Assembly (NCBI RefSeq): GCF_017355915.2
Contig: NZ_JAFEUV020000004.1
Location: 310,001 to 374,000 of the forward strand
DNA length: 64,000 nt
Source: Telluribacter roseus
GTDB taxonomy: Bacteria > Bacteroidota > Bacteroidia > Cytophagales > Spirosomataceae
Direction: 5' to 3'
Position 1 is the first letter of the stretch; each line of letters starts with the position of its first letter. Under the pieces are notes generated by a model that saw only the letters and a list, made by a program, of their open reading frames with translations, made no database searches and was not told the DNA's origin. The position numbers were made by a program, and so were the translations under genes. Below are positions 36,801-44,367 of this stretch, piece after piece.

Positions 36801-38703
36801 GGTTATCGACGGCGCCTTCTACCCGAGCGGTGTTAGTGGCTGGGTCAACATTGCCAATGACCCTAAAGGTAACCGTAATATTGCGGGTACTCCCTGCGTT
36901 CAGCGTGCCGAGGTTGTTCCAGGTAATGGTACCTCCTGAGATGTTATTAGGCGTTACCGATGCACTTACATACTGCAGATTGGTAGTAGTGTAAATATCC
37001 TTGAGTGGGAGGGTCGTGATGTTTGACTGCCCGGTATTGGCAATAGCGATGTTGTAGGTTACGGTATTACCCAGCGTGATGGGACCGGAGGCCGGTGAGG
37101 TACGTGTCTTGGTCACCGATACGGCAGGCGCTACTACCGTATAGTTTTTGGTAGAGGTATGGGTAACTGTACCTTCAGTACCTTCCCGGGCGGTACCCAG
37201 GATGGTGTAGGTACCTGCTTCGGATGGCGTCCAGGCGTACTCGTAGGTACGGGTACATCCGGCAGTAGCCACCGACGTAGGGGTTACTGTGGTACTGCCA
37301 CCACCCGAGCGGCTGATCTGGAGGCTCATACCCGTAATGTCGTTGGGGCCGAAGGGATCGCTTACTACGGAGCGGATGTATACGGTACCACCTACCGATG
37401 GCTGGCTTACTATTGAGCCCCCCGAAGCAAAGGCGGCATTGTAGGCATCGAGGCTGTTGATGTTGATGTAGGTGCTGGTGGGGAGTACCAGTTGAGAGGA
37501 CCTATTGGTCGCGTCGTAGTCGACGGTAATACCTGTTCCCAAAAGGTCATTGGAAAGGTCCAGTACGATGCTTTCTCCGGCCGGAATGGTGACCGGGGTG
37601 GCTAGTGTACCGGTCAGGGTGATTACACCGGTGGTAGTGTTCCAGTTCGCTACACTCTGCGTGAAGAAGGTAGTACTACCGTACCGCAGTGTGGCGATAA
37701 ACGGAAGCGTATTAGTGGAGGCAACACTACTCGTCGTGAATCTGGCGTGTGCCGTTACGGTGATAGTCTGATTGGCCGGAATGGTAAAACCACTACAAAG
37801 AGCAGGAGTCAGGGTAAAGCTTGCATCCGTTGAGATACCCTTTACGGCTACCGCTATGTGCGCCCAGGCCTGGCTCTGACCTCCTGAGAGAGTCCAGGTC
37901 ATACTGGTGGTACCCGCCGTAGCCGATTTGTAACTGGATACCGCACCGATACTGTTGGTACTGCTGTTAAAGATGGAGGTTTGTCCGGCCCCGATGGTGT
38001 TACTCTTGGCCCGGGTACCCACAACGTCCACCACAATATCCCCAAGCGAAGATGGAGCGGATACCGAGGCTGGGGTAGTGGTACCCGTAGCGGTTGCTAC
38101 TATACCAAAGGGGGCCGCTGTATCCACGTTGTTCAGGAGGGTCACCCCCACTACGGCTTCAAGAGTCTGACCGTTGGGCCAGTTGACAGTGACAGTACCG
38201 GCGGTAGTCGACGGGTTTACCAGGTACCACAGTTCAGCCTTGGCATCGGTACCGGTGGTCAGGTCTCTGAGTTTGGTTAGTGGCACTCCACCGAACGTCA
38301 CATTCGATATGGCGTTATTGGCTCCGGGTGTTGAGGCGATCGTAACCAGGATCATGCGGTTGGCTCCGGTGGGGGTAAAGGTACCCGTACTCGACATGGT
38401 ACCCGTTGAAGATCCACTGTTGTGGGTCAGGAAGGTACCACTTGCCGTCACCTGGGCCGTATTCTTGACCAGCTCCACGGTAGGGGTAGAAGTAGTCGCC
38501 GTAGGAACCGTACGGCTCAGCTGGGAGGGGTTTCGGAAATAGAGTTGTTTATTGACCGTCTGGGCAAACAGATCTGCTGAGTTGAGCAGCAGGATTGCCA
38601 GCAAGGCCACCAGTTGAATGAAGCTCCGTTGTGGTAGTATGTGTTGCCCTTGCGGGGTTGATATAGGCGTAGAAATATTCATCAAATGCTGTGCTTTTAA
38701 CAT
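30820..38703 (-). CDS. Giant secreted adhesin with SprB and DUF11 repeats and dockerin-like end
   Basis: About 2,627 residues from the ATG at 38703 (an ATG at 38682 is also possible; the frame is open to 38736). After a long signal peptide (ALLAILLLNSADLFAQ) come a lectin/pentraxin-like beta region, a DUF11 domain, two cadherin-like domains ('PPVANNDRAC'), and a PKD-like domain with Cys pairs. Five SprB repeats (about 34800-35900, 'GGTAPYTYxWSNGATT') and six tandem DUF11-like repeats of about 155 residues (31960-34800) follow, linked by acidic 'DPDPNKND'-type strings likely to bind calcium. The C-terminal module (from about 31635) matches the 815-residue neighbour. A cell-surface or gliding-type adhesin is inferred. 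Confidence 0.85.
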   Translation of the reverse strand: MLKAQHLMNISTPISTPQGQHILPQRSFIQLVALLAILLLNSADLFAQTVNKQLYFRNPSQLSRTVPTATTSTPTVELVKNTAQVTASGTFLTHNSGSSTGTMSSTGTFTPTGANRMILVTIASTPGANNAISNVTFGGVPLTKLRDLTTGTDAKAELWYLVNPSTTAGTVTVNWPNGQTLEAVVGVTLLNNVDTAAPFGIVATATGTTTPASVSAPSSLGDIVVDVVGTRAKSNTIGAGQTSIFNSSTNSIGAVSSYKSATAGTTSMTWTLSGGQSQAWAHIAVAVKGISTDASFTLTPALCSGFTIPANQTITVTAHARFTTSSVASTNTLPFIATLRYGSTTFFTQSVANWNTTTGVITLTGTLATPVTIPAGESIVLDLSNDLLGTGITVDYDATNRSSQLVLPTSTYININSLDAYNAAFASGGSIVSQPSVGGTVYIRSVVSDPFGPNDITGMSLQISRSGGGSTTVTPTSVATAGCTRTYEYAWTPSEAGTYTILGTAREGTEGTVTHTSTKNYTVVAPAVSVTKTRTSPASGPITLGNTVTYNIAIANTGQSNITTLPLKDIYTTTNLQYVSASVTPNNISGGTITWNNLGTLNAGSTRNITVTFRVIGNVDPATNTARVEGAVDNLGTPVPTLNSTVEFNVEEPPVANNDRACVQGTTDINVLANDTDPDVAGFLSAHAGSYNVEIVAASVPATGKATLTVNPDKTIRFTPGGALTENEVVTFTYRVTDNAGYSSTATVTVLYSTVNDAPVTQNDVATTTTERPVVIAVLANDSDADGTLQKPTIAVKARYGTAVVNSDNTITYTPSPGFTGTDEFEYQVCDDGCPTPSKCATAKVTITVDFALYVCTSGPSTLRVPAVQDAISYTWNLPAGAQIVSGANTNEVTVNWSNVAPGAYNVCVTAVNDCGQSAQQCVNVVVNTLQLAFTPKNATCFGISNGSIDLNITGGIGPYTYVWSNGASVQDPGGLAPGTYTVTVTDKFGCTATGQATITQPATAISLNGSVTHENPFGSANGAITLTVSGGTGPYTYLWSNGTTTKDQTGLVGGTYTVIVTDAAGCTREMSFTVNRIGGPLAVSSITKTDVLCFGGSTGKIDLEVIGGTAPYTYTWSNGATTQDLTNIPASTYSVTIRDNAGATTTASITVNQPATALTLSRTFINSTCNGADNGSIDLTVTGGTAPYTYKWSNGTITEDLSGLDAGTYSVTVTDANGCTSTISATITEPAALALSGVVTNTSCSQPNQGSVNITVTGGTAPYSYSWTNGATTEDLSGLAPGKYAVTVTDASGCSTVLTFIVENVCIGVAKTISSAPVNNKNGSYTLTYQIRVKNMGTTNLSNVQVVEDLTATFAGATSFTVNNIASARFTINPSFNGNSDKNMLAASQSLVVGESGIVEFTVTVVPGAVLGEYKNSAVGSGKDSGTVTTTDKSQDGTDPDPNKNDTPNDNDVETPVTFTETPVIGIAKALTTLPVSNGNGSYNLAFTFTVRNMGNVPLKNVQVTDNLAEAFNTSAVTITSLTASSGLTVNPAYNGTSNLNLLTGNDGLLVNEIKTITLNLTVTPDGLGPFENFATSTATGPGDTPTTDKSQDGNDPDPNKNDDPKDNDDKTTITFPENPGIGLAKQVVSTPVTNTDGSYTFTYLFTVKNTGDVGLKNVQITDNLATTFNGNPVVVSSISSDNLSINLAYNGTTNTNLLMGTNTLAVGEQQTVQLTIRVSPGGNLGPYNNLAVATATSQFNTPVNDTSTDGTDVDPENDGPGDNDDPTPVTFTEAPKIGVAKEVASVVNNQNGTYSLTYSIKVENTGNVPLNAIQVTDNLAATFSGATGFTVTSLSATPGLVVNNAFNGTSTTSLLGVGSSLASGTAGTITLTVQVTPGNKLGVYYNSATGTGVSPGGTTVTDKSQTGNKVDPDDDGDPTNNNEDTPVTFTEAPQLGLAKRVLTAPVSNGNNTFTLTYEIRVVNAGNVPLHNVQVVDNLSETFEDATSFTVDSYSIVQQPTSTTLATNPAYSGTNANPELLTGTGSLLVNEFALIRLTVTLTPGAVGGPFENSAIGTAQSPGRRYVIDYSEDGTDVDPDKNDKTSDNSTPTKITLFENPKIGIAKSVVSVVDKTPTTKEITLRFILQNFGNVELKDLKVFDDAATQFSSVAPTGYTAIEGSLFANGSWDGTATSNILAPNQALAVGAVDSVFVSFVITPGGTATLYNIATAEGTGPLGGKTTDKSTDGTDPDPDKDDDPKEEVPTPVNLYGSSIAATYDYLGKLTLGGTITYPILANDTLNKVSPVDPALVTITITTQPTKGTVSINATTGEVTYTAGTTASGKDTFIYTLCEAKNGVVCDTALVEVFIDAPLKYQPRVYLQGALYGVTYTDAPANTTVDSLMRDDLRVKGLIPQTTPYSSWNATLPASALDPAVLTVTGRNAIVDWVFVELRSAADPTQVVQSQSALVQRDGDVVDLDGVSPLEVVAPDGTGYYIAIRHRNHLGAMTASALPLTPVTSLVDFRAPATATYVKVASNPIHQAQAVVVQGRALWAGNAQQDDKVVYQGTGNDLEPISNLVMGAAGNLLKVPYYRLTGYFGEDINLNGEVIYQGNKNDLEFIYQNIIKNHPGNTLPANNFIIQEQLPR
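31960..34800 (-). repeat. Six tandem ~465-base coding repeats (DUF11-like)
   Basis: Repeat units begin near 34770, 34310, 33840, 33370, 32905 and 32395, each encoding 'IGxAKxV' at its start, a DUF11-type beta domain with 'NVxLxNVQVxDNL', and an acidic linker before 'TPVTF'. The period is about 465 bases, with the last unit near 435-510. Units are diverged at DNA level, so the array is old rather than a recent expansion, except for the highly alike linkers. Confidence 0.8.
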
Positions 38704-38737
38704 CTTCAGGAGGGTTAGAAGGGTAGCCCCACTCAAT

Positions 38738-41230
38738 TTAGTTTTTCAGGATAAGGCTGGGTGCTGCGGGTGCTTCTTTGGGAGTGGCCGAGTAGCAGGT
38801 AGCGGCGCTTTCGCACCCTACATTATTAGCCGCTACACATACCTGTCCGGGGGCGGTGGAGTTCCATCGTACGGTCAGGGTGGCCGTACCTTGTCCGCTT
38901 ACGATAGTAGCGTGGGCAGGTACCGTCCAGTTGTACACCAGTGAGGCCGAGGAGCTGGTCACCGAATAAGTGACATTTTCACCAACGCAGGGCTTAGGAT
39001 CGCTCGCGCTGATACCCGCCGGCGTAGCTGGGGTACAGTTGCCATCCTCACAGTCGGTGAGACCGTTTCCGTTGTTGTCGATGCCGTCGTTACAGATCTC
39101 GGGTTCCCATATCTGAGTGGATGCCGTACCCGTACAGCCTCGGGTATCCGTGATGGTGACGCTATAGGTGTTGCGGGCCAGGCCGGTGAGGTCTTCGGTA
39201 GTAGCTCCGTTGCTCCACAAGTAGGTATAGCCGGGGGTACCTCCTGAGGCAGTCAGGTCAGCGGTTCCGGTGGCTATGCCCGGATCGGGATTGGTATCGT
39301 CGGTTTTGGTGATGGTACCGGTGATGGCCGCTGGCTGTGATACGGTGACCGGAAGTACTGTCGTACAGCCATCGGCATCCCTGGCGGTAACTGTGTAAGT
39401 ACCCGCCGTCAGGTTGATGATATCCTTGCTGGTATTGCTGTTGGACCAGGTATAGATAAACGGAGTTTTGCCGGTTATACCCAATACAATGGAGCCATTC
39501 CTGGAGCCGAAGCACGAAGCATCCGTAACGGTAGGGGTAATGGTAGCAGGTGTACGGCTGCCTACGGTGGCCGAGCCCGTGATCGAACAGCCTACCGCAT
39601 CGGTAATGGTGACGTTGTAGGTACCAGCCGCAAGGCCGCTGATATCCCGGGTGGTAGCCCCATTGGACCACGCATAGCTATAAGGGGCGGTGCCGCCGGT
39701 GACGTTTAGTTTGATGGCACCGTCATTCGTATTACAGGCTACCTGGGTTGTAAATGTAGGCGTGTTCAGGAAAGGCCTGGTGGGGTCATAGGTGACGGTA
39801 ATGCTTTTCTTCGGAACATGACAGGTGTTAGGCAGGGTCACATCCAGGTAGTAGGTGCCCGGCTTACTTACCGTAATCGTGCGCTGGTTAGGATTGGTAT
39901 CAATCTTTCCGTCTACTGTAGACCAGGTATAGGTCACGTCAGACCGGTCGATGTCCGTCGAGAGGGTAGAGGTGGGGTTATTACAGGATAGCAGAGAATT
40001 ACCTACGATGATAGGGTCAATGGTAGGCTGTCCCCACTTATAAGGACCCGCGAAGTCTTTGAGCTGAGCCGTAAAGGACGAAGACGCACGTGACTTTACA
40101 ATAAAGGTGTGCAGGGGGAACAAACAGGGGTCCAGACCGGAAAGGGTGGCGTGGTCCATACCGAATTTGGTCAGGTTGATACCTACCTCAGCTACCGAGA
40201 AAGGAATGTAGGTAGTACCCCAGGTGTTGGACTTGGTACCCTTGGTACCCCAGGGCGGAGCCGCCGGGTTTTGTCCATCCACGTTTACAATACCTACCGC
40301 GTCGGTATTACCGGGTAGCGGCACAATGGTAGCGTATCCAAATGGTGAGCCGTTGTAAGGGCCATCAAAGCTGCCTCCCCAGGTAAAGGTTTTGGGGGTG
40401 GTGGACGTATAGGCAGCCCGGCTTACCCATACCCGCACTTCGATATTGGCCGTTGAGCCTCCGCCTGTTAACGAAACGTTGAATATGAAGTCACCTACTT
40501 TAGTAATGTTGCCCTGCGCATCGAACTGAAAGGCCGTGTGACCCAGGTCGGGGCCACCGGATGTGAAGCCGCTGCCCGGGGTATAGGCAATGCTGCTGGC
40601 AAAAAACTCGAAATCCAGGTAGGCATCCCCACCCGGTTCGGCCCGGTTGATAAGTCCAAAAAACCAGAGGTCATCTTTGTTGGTGCCGGTGTCAATATCC
40701 CGTACCATGTGCCCTCCAATGTCCAGTAGGTCGTTCTTGCCCAGTACGTTAGCGGGGCCGGGGCTCCATATGGCCGGGTCTTCCCCGTTTTTACTGGCCG
40801 ACGTGTACGAAGTCTGATCTATTCCACCGGTTCCGCCAAAAAGGTCCCTCGCCCATACACCATCGATCAGTAGTTGTCTTTTAGTACCTGATGCATCCAC
40901 GTAGCTGCTCATGTTGCCATTCATACGGCGCTCATACGTAGGATTGCCGCCAGCCTGCAGCAGGGTAGTAATAGCTGAGGGGTTGGCTTCATCAATGGCT
41001 CCCCGGCCGGTAGGGCCTTTAAACCAGTCAACGGTACCAGCCGCTGGTGTACCGGCACCGTACTCAATAATACCGGAATATAAGCCGGCATCTACGCCGA
41101 AGTTGGCTCTGACGGCCCCATTCTGGAGGATCTGAGCCTGGGATACCTGATGGGTTAGTAAGCCAAGGGCTCCTGACAGGAAAAGAGAGAGATAACGATG
41201 AGGAAGTAAAAAGAGGTAGAATTTCTTCAT
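38738..41230 (-). CDS. Secreted protein with SprB repeats and MopE-like motif
   Basis: An 830-residue secreted protein, with signal peptide ending 'HQVSQAQ'. The first 400 residues form an unrecognised beta-rich domain ('GAVRANFGVDAGLYSGIIEY') common at the start of large Bacteroidota surface proteins. A PKD-like segment, three SprB repeats (about 500-715, 'GGTAPYSYAWSNGATT') and the Cys motif 'ICNDGIDNNGNGLTDCED', like the MopE metal-binding motif, follow. It ends with a PKD-like domain and 'APAAPSLILKN', with no sorting tail. Its stop is 35 bases before the giant adhesin start, so both are likely one operon. Confidence 0.82.
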   Translation of the reverse strand: MKKFYLFLLPHRYLSLFLSGALGLLTHQVSQAQILQNGAVRANFGVDAGLYSGIIEYGAGTPAAGTVDWFKGPTGRGAIDEANPSAITTLLQAGGNPTYERRMNGNMSSYVDASGTKRQLLIDGVWARDLFGGTGGIDQTSYTSASKNGEDPAIWSPGPANVLGKNDLLDIGGHMVRDIDTGTNKDDLWFFGLINRAEPGGDAYLDFEFFASSIAYTPGSGFTSGGPDLGHTAFQFDAQGNITKVGDFIFNVSLTGGGSTANIEVRVWVSRAAYTSTTPKTFTWGGSFDGPYNGSPFGYATIVPLPGNTDAVGIVNVDGQNPAAPPWGTKGTKSNTWGTTYIPFSVAEVGINLTKFGMDHATLSGLDPCLFPLHTFIVKSRASSSFTAQLKDFAGPYKWGQPTIDPIIVGNSLLSCNNPTSTLSTDIDRSDVTYTWSTVDGKIDTNPNQRTITVSKPGTYYLDVTLPNTCHVPKKSITVTYDPTRPFLNTPTFTTQVACNTNDGAIKLNVTGGTAPYSYAWSNGATTRDISGLAAGTYNVTITDAVGCSITGSATVGSRTPATITPTVTDASCFGSRNGSIVLGITGKTPFIYTWSNSNTSKDIINLTAGTYTVTARDADGCTTVLPVTVSQPAAITGTITKTDDTNPDPGIATGTADLTASGGTPGYTYLWSNGATTEDLTGLARNTYSVTITDTRGCTGTASTQIWEPEICNDGIDNNGNGLTDCEDGNCTPATPAGISASDPKPCVGENVTYSVTSSSASLVYNWTVPAHATIVSGQGTATLTVRWNSTAPGQVCVAANNVGCESAATCYSATPKEAPAAPSLILKN

Positions 41231-41794
41231 GTGGGTTTACTTACTGGTCATTCAGTTAGATAGAAAAGCGGGGCATAAGAGGGCTTACGACGCTATGGGC
41301 ATTGGTATGGGAAATCAGAATATGATAAAGGGTACTGGTAGCTGGTGGGATGGTTCCGGATGGAGTTGCAGCCATTGGATTCCGGATCGCAGGGTGTGGA
41401 CCTGAACAGGGGGAAGTGGTAGTAGTCTGCTGTGAAAAGGCTATGGTCTGCCACGATTTTAGAAAGTTGTGTGTGTAATCCTATTTTTAGTGGGTATGCG
41501 TACTGGCAGGTATGCGCCCATAGAGGAGCAATAACTGTACCGTTTTTTGGGGTATGGGTGCCAGTCAAGGCCGAATGCCCCCTATAAAGTCATTTAAAAG
41601 GTTGGAATCCAGAAAAAAGAAAATGGTAGGTAGTGGATATAGCAGGTACTACCCGAAGTGATGAGAAGTACACGTACCCTGACCGCAATACTTATACCAA
41701 TATTGCCTGATCCGGTACATAAAAAGGCTTTGAAAGACGTATTGGAATGATTTTTTAAGGTTTTAGTGCTTCACACCAACCATTCATCCTTACT
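41231..41794. other. Gene-free stretch upstream of the adhesin operon
   Basis: This 564-base stretch has no open frame I would call; the 91-codon minus-strand frame at 41293-41568 has a non-protein-like composition. It must contain the promoter of the 830-residue secreted protein (minus strand) and that of the small lipoprotein at 41795 (plus strand), but I see no clear -33/-7 pair for either. Confidence 0.5.
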
Positions 41795-41968
41795 ATGAAA
41801 TCTTACCTGAATTTACTGATCATTCTGTTACTTACCCTGAGCTTAACCAGTTGTGACTTTATTGGCTCGGTATTCAAAGGCGGTGTTTACGTGGGAGCCA
41901 TCATGGTCGTCGTGGTGATCGTAGCCGTCGTGTGGCTCTTTGCCAAGTTTATGGGAGGCAAGAGGTAA
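41795..41968 (+). CDS. Small lipoprotein with one membrane helix (57 aa)
   Basis: The frame encodes 57 residues. The signal sequence ends with lipobox 'LTSC' (Cys near residue 20), followed by a Gly-rich stretch 'SVFKGGVYVGAIM' and a strong Val-rich membrane helix, ending 'KFMGGKR'. A lipid anchor plus a membrane helix is unusual, but short proteins of this plan are widespread in Bacteroidota, where some are named by mistake as phosphatidate cytidylyltransferase. Preceded by an A/C-rich leader and followed by an intrinsic hairpin. Function unknown. Confidence 0.75.
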   Translation: MKSYLNLLIILLLTLSLTSCDFIGSVFKGGVYVGAIMVVVVIVAVVWLFAKFMGGKR

Positions 41969-42011
41969 CAGGTACCGGCCGGCCCGGGACATCCGGTGCA
42001 GGGCCTACCAT

Positions 42012-42040
42012 AAAAAAAGCTCCCTTATGTGTAAGGGAGC
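42012..42040 (-). terminator. Terminator downstream of the desaturase
   Basis: GCTCCCTTA (42019-42027) pairs with TAAGGGAGC (42032-42040), 9 bp with a TGTG loop. On the minus strand it is followed by seven U residues. It lies 39 bases beyond the desaturase stop; on the plus strand no U-tract follows. Confidence 0.88.
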
Positions 42041-42079
42041 CTGATCTCTACTCGGGTAGTACGGTCTGTTGCGGCCGGG

Positions 42080-43192
42080 TTAGCCAATGGCTTCATTGAT
42101 ATCGGGCAGCGTGCCAAAGCGCTGCAGCGTAGCTATATGCGAGCGTAGTGCCTCCCCAAATGTTTCGTTTTCCATGTAAGTGAGCCCATATTCTTCGGCG
42201 GTCTGCTTCACGATCGGCGCTATGGCCGGATAGTGTACATGGCAGATGCGCGGGAAGAGGTGGTGCTCGATCTGGAAGTTAAGGCCACCCACGTACCAGG
42301 ACAGCCACCTGTTCTGACGGGAAAAGTTAACCGTCGACTGCAGCTGATGAATAGCCCAGTCATTTTCGATAATGCCCTGGTCATTGGCGAGCGGGTGGTG
42401 AGTACCCTCCACCGTATGGGCCAGCTGAAAAACTACCGTCAGGATAATACCCGCCGTAAAGTGCATCAGCAGAAAGCCCCAAAGTACTTCGGCGAACGGT
42501 ATGGAGAAGTACACGACCGGTACCACAAACATAACCGTCAGATAGACCAGTTTCAGGGCGATCAGCCTTACCAGTAAAGACCGGTTTTCGGCCTGCGACT
42601 GGGTATTGACCCCTGATTTGATAAAAGAGGCATACTGGATAAAGTCTTTCAGCAGTACCCAGTACAGGGTAAGGATACCGTAAAAAAAGAAGGCGTAGAT
42701 CCACTGGAACTTATGGATAAAGCGGGTAGTGGTATGCGGAGAAAGCCGAATCACCAGCCGGTCCTGGATATCCTCGTCCATAGGTACTACATTGGTATAG
42801 GTATGGTGCAGGATGTTGTGCTGTAGTTTCCAGTTGAGCACCCCGCCACCTACCAGGTTCAGGGTGTAACCCATGAGCTCGTTGATGCGGGTATTGTCAG
42901 AGTAGGCGCCGTGGTTGGCATCGTGCATGACACTCATACCGATACCGGCTACTCCCAGGCCCATCACAAACCACAGTACCATACTGAGTGCCAGTGGGGG
43001 CTGAAAGGCCAGAAGAGCTATAAAAGGCAGCACATAGGCACTCACCAGCACTGCCGACTTCAGGTACATGGTACCATTGGCGTGCTTGGACTGTCCCGTA
43101 TCTGCAAAATGCTGATCGACGCGTTTGCGAAGCGTATTAAAAAATTGATTTTTGTCTTTGCTGACAAATTTTACCTGTCCTTTCAGTTTCAT
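42080..43192 (-). CDS. Membrane fatty acid desaturase (acyl-lipid/linoleoyl-CoA type)
   Basis: A 370-residue integral membrane di-iron enzyme. The three His boxes are 'HDANHG' (about residue 92), 'HNILHH' (about 126), and 'QIEHH' (about 312), the last with the Gln form typical of front-end desaturases; there is no cytochrome b5 domain. Several paired membrane helices surround the boxes. It inserts a double bond into membrane acyl chains, which may help cold adaptation. It is a single-gene unit with its own terminator. Confidence 0.92.
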   Translation of the reverse strand: MKLKGQVKFVSKDKNQFFNTLRKRVDQHFADTGQSKHANGTMYLKSAVLVSAYVLPFIALLAFQPPLALSMVLWFVMGLGVAGIGMSVMHDANHGAYSDNTRINELMGYTLNLVGGGVLNWKLQHNILHHTYTNVVPMDEDIQDRLVIRLSPHTTTRFIHKFQWIYAFFFYGILTLYWVLLKDFIQYASFIKSGVNTQSQAENRSLLVRLIALKLVYLTVMFVVPVVYFSIPFAEVLWGFLLMHFTAGIILTVVFQLAHTVEGTHHPLANDQGIIENDWAIHQLQSTVNFSRQNRWLSWYVGGLNFQIEHHLFPRICHVHYPAIAPIVKQTAEEYGLTYMENETFGEALRSHIATLQRFGTLPDINEAIG

Positions 43193-43404
43193 GCAGGGTG
43201 CTTATCGTGTTAGTTGTTCATTTTGAGCGAGGCAATAGACAAATAGAATGAACAAACTCGGAACGAACCTACCTACCTGAAAGCCAACTTCAAATGTAAC
43301 GTTTAAATTCGAATAACCGGTATAAAGTCGCTTTGGGCCGTTGTTTGGGGGTAGGTAGGGCTGAGGCGGGAATAAAAAAATATTAAAAAAAATAGCCTCA
43401 GGTA

Positions 43405-43435
43405 TTGCGTATTTAAAAAGTACCGAACATATTTG
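43405..43435 (+). promoter_or_regulatory. Promoter of tRNA-Ala
   Basis: TTG (43405-43407), a 20-base AT-rich spacer and CATATTTG (43428-43435) match the Bacteroidota consensus with one mismatch in the -7 box. The predicted start is about 43442, leaving about 22 nt of 5' leader to the tRNA. Confidence 0.65.
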
Positions 43436-43464
43436 CACTCCGTTTGGGACACCAAGCACAGCCC

Positions 43465-43541
43465 GGGGGATTAGCTCAGTTGGCTAGAGCGCTACAATGG
43501 CATTGTAGAGGCCATCGGTTCGAATCCGATATTCTCCACCA
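43465..43541 (+). tRNA. tRNA-Ala (anticodon GGC)
   Basis: A 77-nt cloverleaf. Acceptor stem GGGGGAT/ATTCTCC includes the G3-U70 pair that identifies alanine tRNAs, and the encoded CCA follows discriminator A. The anticodon stem CTACA/TGTAG closes loop ATGGCAT with anticodon GGC (reads GCC/GCU). D-loop AGTTGGCTAGA and T-loop TTCGAAT are canonical. It has its own promoter and terminator, as a single tRNA gene. Confidence 0.96.
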
Positions 43542-43550
43542 CTTCCAATA

Positions 43551-43582
43551 AAAAACGCTACTGATACCAGTAGCGTTTTTTT
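43551..43582 (+). terminator. Terminator of tRNA-Ala
   Basis: AAAAACGCTACTG and CAGTAGCGTTTTT form a 13-bp stem with an ATAC loop, ending in a run of T residues (43576-43582). It begins 9 bases after the tRNA CCA end. Confidence 0.92.
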
Positions 43583-43852
43583 ATGCTTACAAGCTCTAAA
43601 AAGCACTTCCCCTTTCTTCTATTGTAGGCACATTCGGTGGCACTTACATTTGAAGAATGTACCTTATCCTGAGTTCCTCATCCGGTGCGTCGAAACGTAG
43701 AGTGACCTGTATCGAGCAACAGGTATATGAAACGACTTACTTATTGATCGCTGAATTAGTCTTTGAAATCAAAAGTTGGGCTCTTTACTAAATTATAAGT
43801 TCAAGGAAGAAATTTGAGACCCAGCCACCTGTATGGGTAACTACACTTGCTA
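43583..43852. other. Gene-free spacer after tRNA-Ala
   Basis: Apart from the tRNA terminator I see no gene, repeat pair or promoter with two boxes here. Near 43636 a TGGCAC occurs, but the -12 half needed for sigma-54 is absent. The 43670-43720 part has the scrambled look of a decayed intergenic repeat, which I cannot confirm. Confidence 0.4.
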
Positions 43853-44080
43853 CTAATCTATGGGAAAGAAGTTTAGGGGAGACCAGTAGGCTACTTCAAA
43901 GGGTATCCGCTCTTCGTCGCCCAGTTCATCAATCAATCGGAAGAAGCCGCCCTCATACTTATCGTGGTAGTAGATAGCCGGCTCGAATTTCATACCTGTT
44001 CTGTTGATCACGATAACCAGCTCCATATTCCATGGCTTCTTCTCTTCGATCGTATACCATGTAACTATTCTCTGAATCAT
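43853..44080 (-). CDS. Small DUF551-like protein (75 aa)
   Basis: A 75-residue protein, 'WYTIEEKKPW' near the start and 'VAYWSPLNFFPID' at the end, with 'ELVIVIN' and 'YHDKYEGGFFRL' between. This order resembles DUF551-type proteins, which run from 'Wxxx-EExxP' through a beta hairpin to a 'xxWMPLP' end. Start ATG at 44080 follows an A/T-rich leader. It stands alone and its function is unknown. Coding status is likely from composition but not certain. Confidence 0.55.
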   Translation of the reverse strand: MIQRIVTWYTIEEKKPWNMELVIVINRTGMKFEPAIYYHDKYEGGFFRLIDELGDEERIPFEVAYWSPLNFFPID

Positions 44081-44367
44081 CGTAACGTTAATCTATGAAA
44101 TCTGTACTAAAAGGGCTACAAGTTACTCCTTTCCGTAATCATTCGAAATTCCACCCTCATCTACCTCTCCTTAAGCATCTACTGCCACTACTATAAAATG
44201 TCTGCATCTACTTCACCTGTTGATTGGCAGTCAACGCTTTACTGCCCGCCTCTCAATAGGTTGGGGCTGTGATTTTTCGAGCCGAAAGTAACCAACTTCA
44301 TCGTCTGCAAGCAGTGCAGTGGCCAGTATACACTTTAAAATGGCTTTAGGGTACCTCCGGCACCTGA

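Noticed and set aside
38703-38740. Frameshift joining the 830-residue and giant adhesin proteins
   Set aside because: The upstream protein ends in a complete PKD-like domain, and the downstream one starts with its own signal peptide, so they are two genes.
41293-41568. 91-codon minus-strand open frame
   Set aside because: Composition is not protein-like and it has no homology-like features; it occupies the likely control region of the adhesin operon.
43636-43652. TGGCAC near tRNA-Ala as a second sigma-54 promoter
   Set aside because: The -12 part reads TTTGA rather than TTGCW, so the required GC is missing and no gene follows on that strand.
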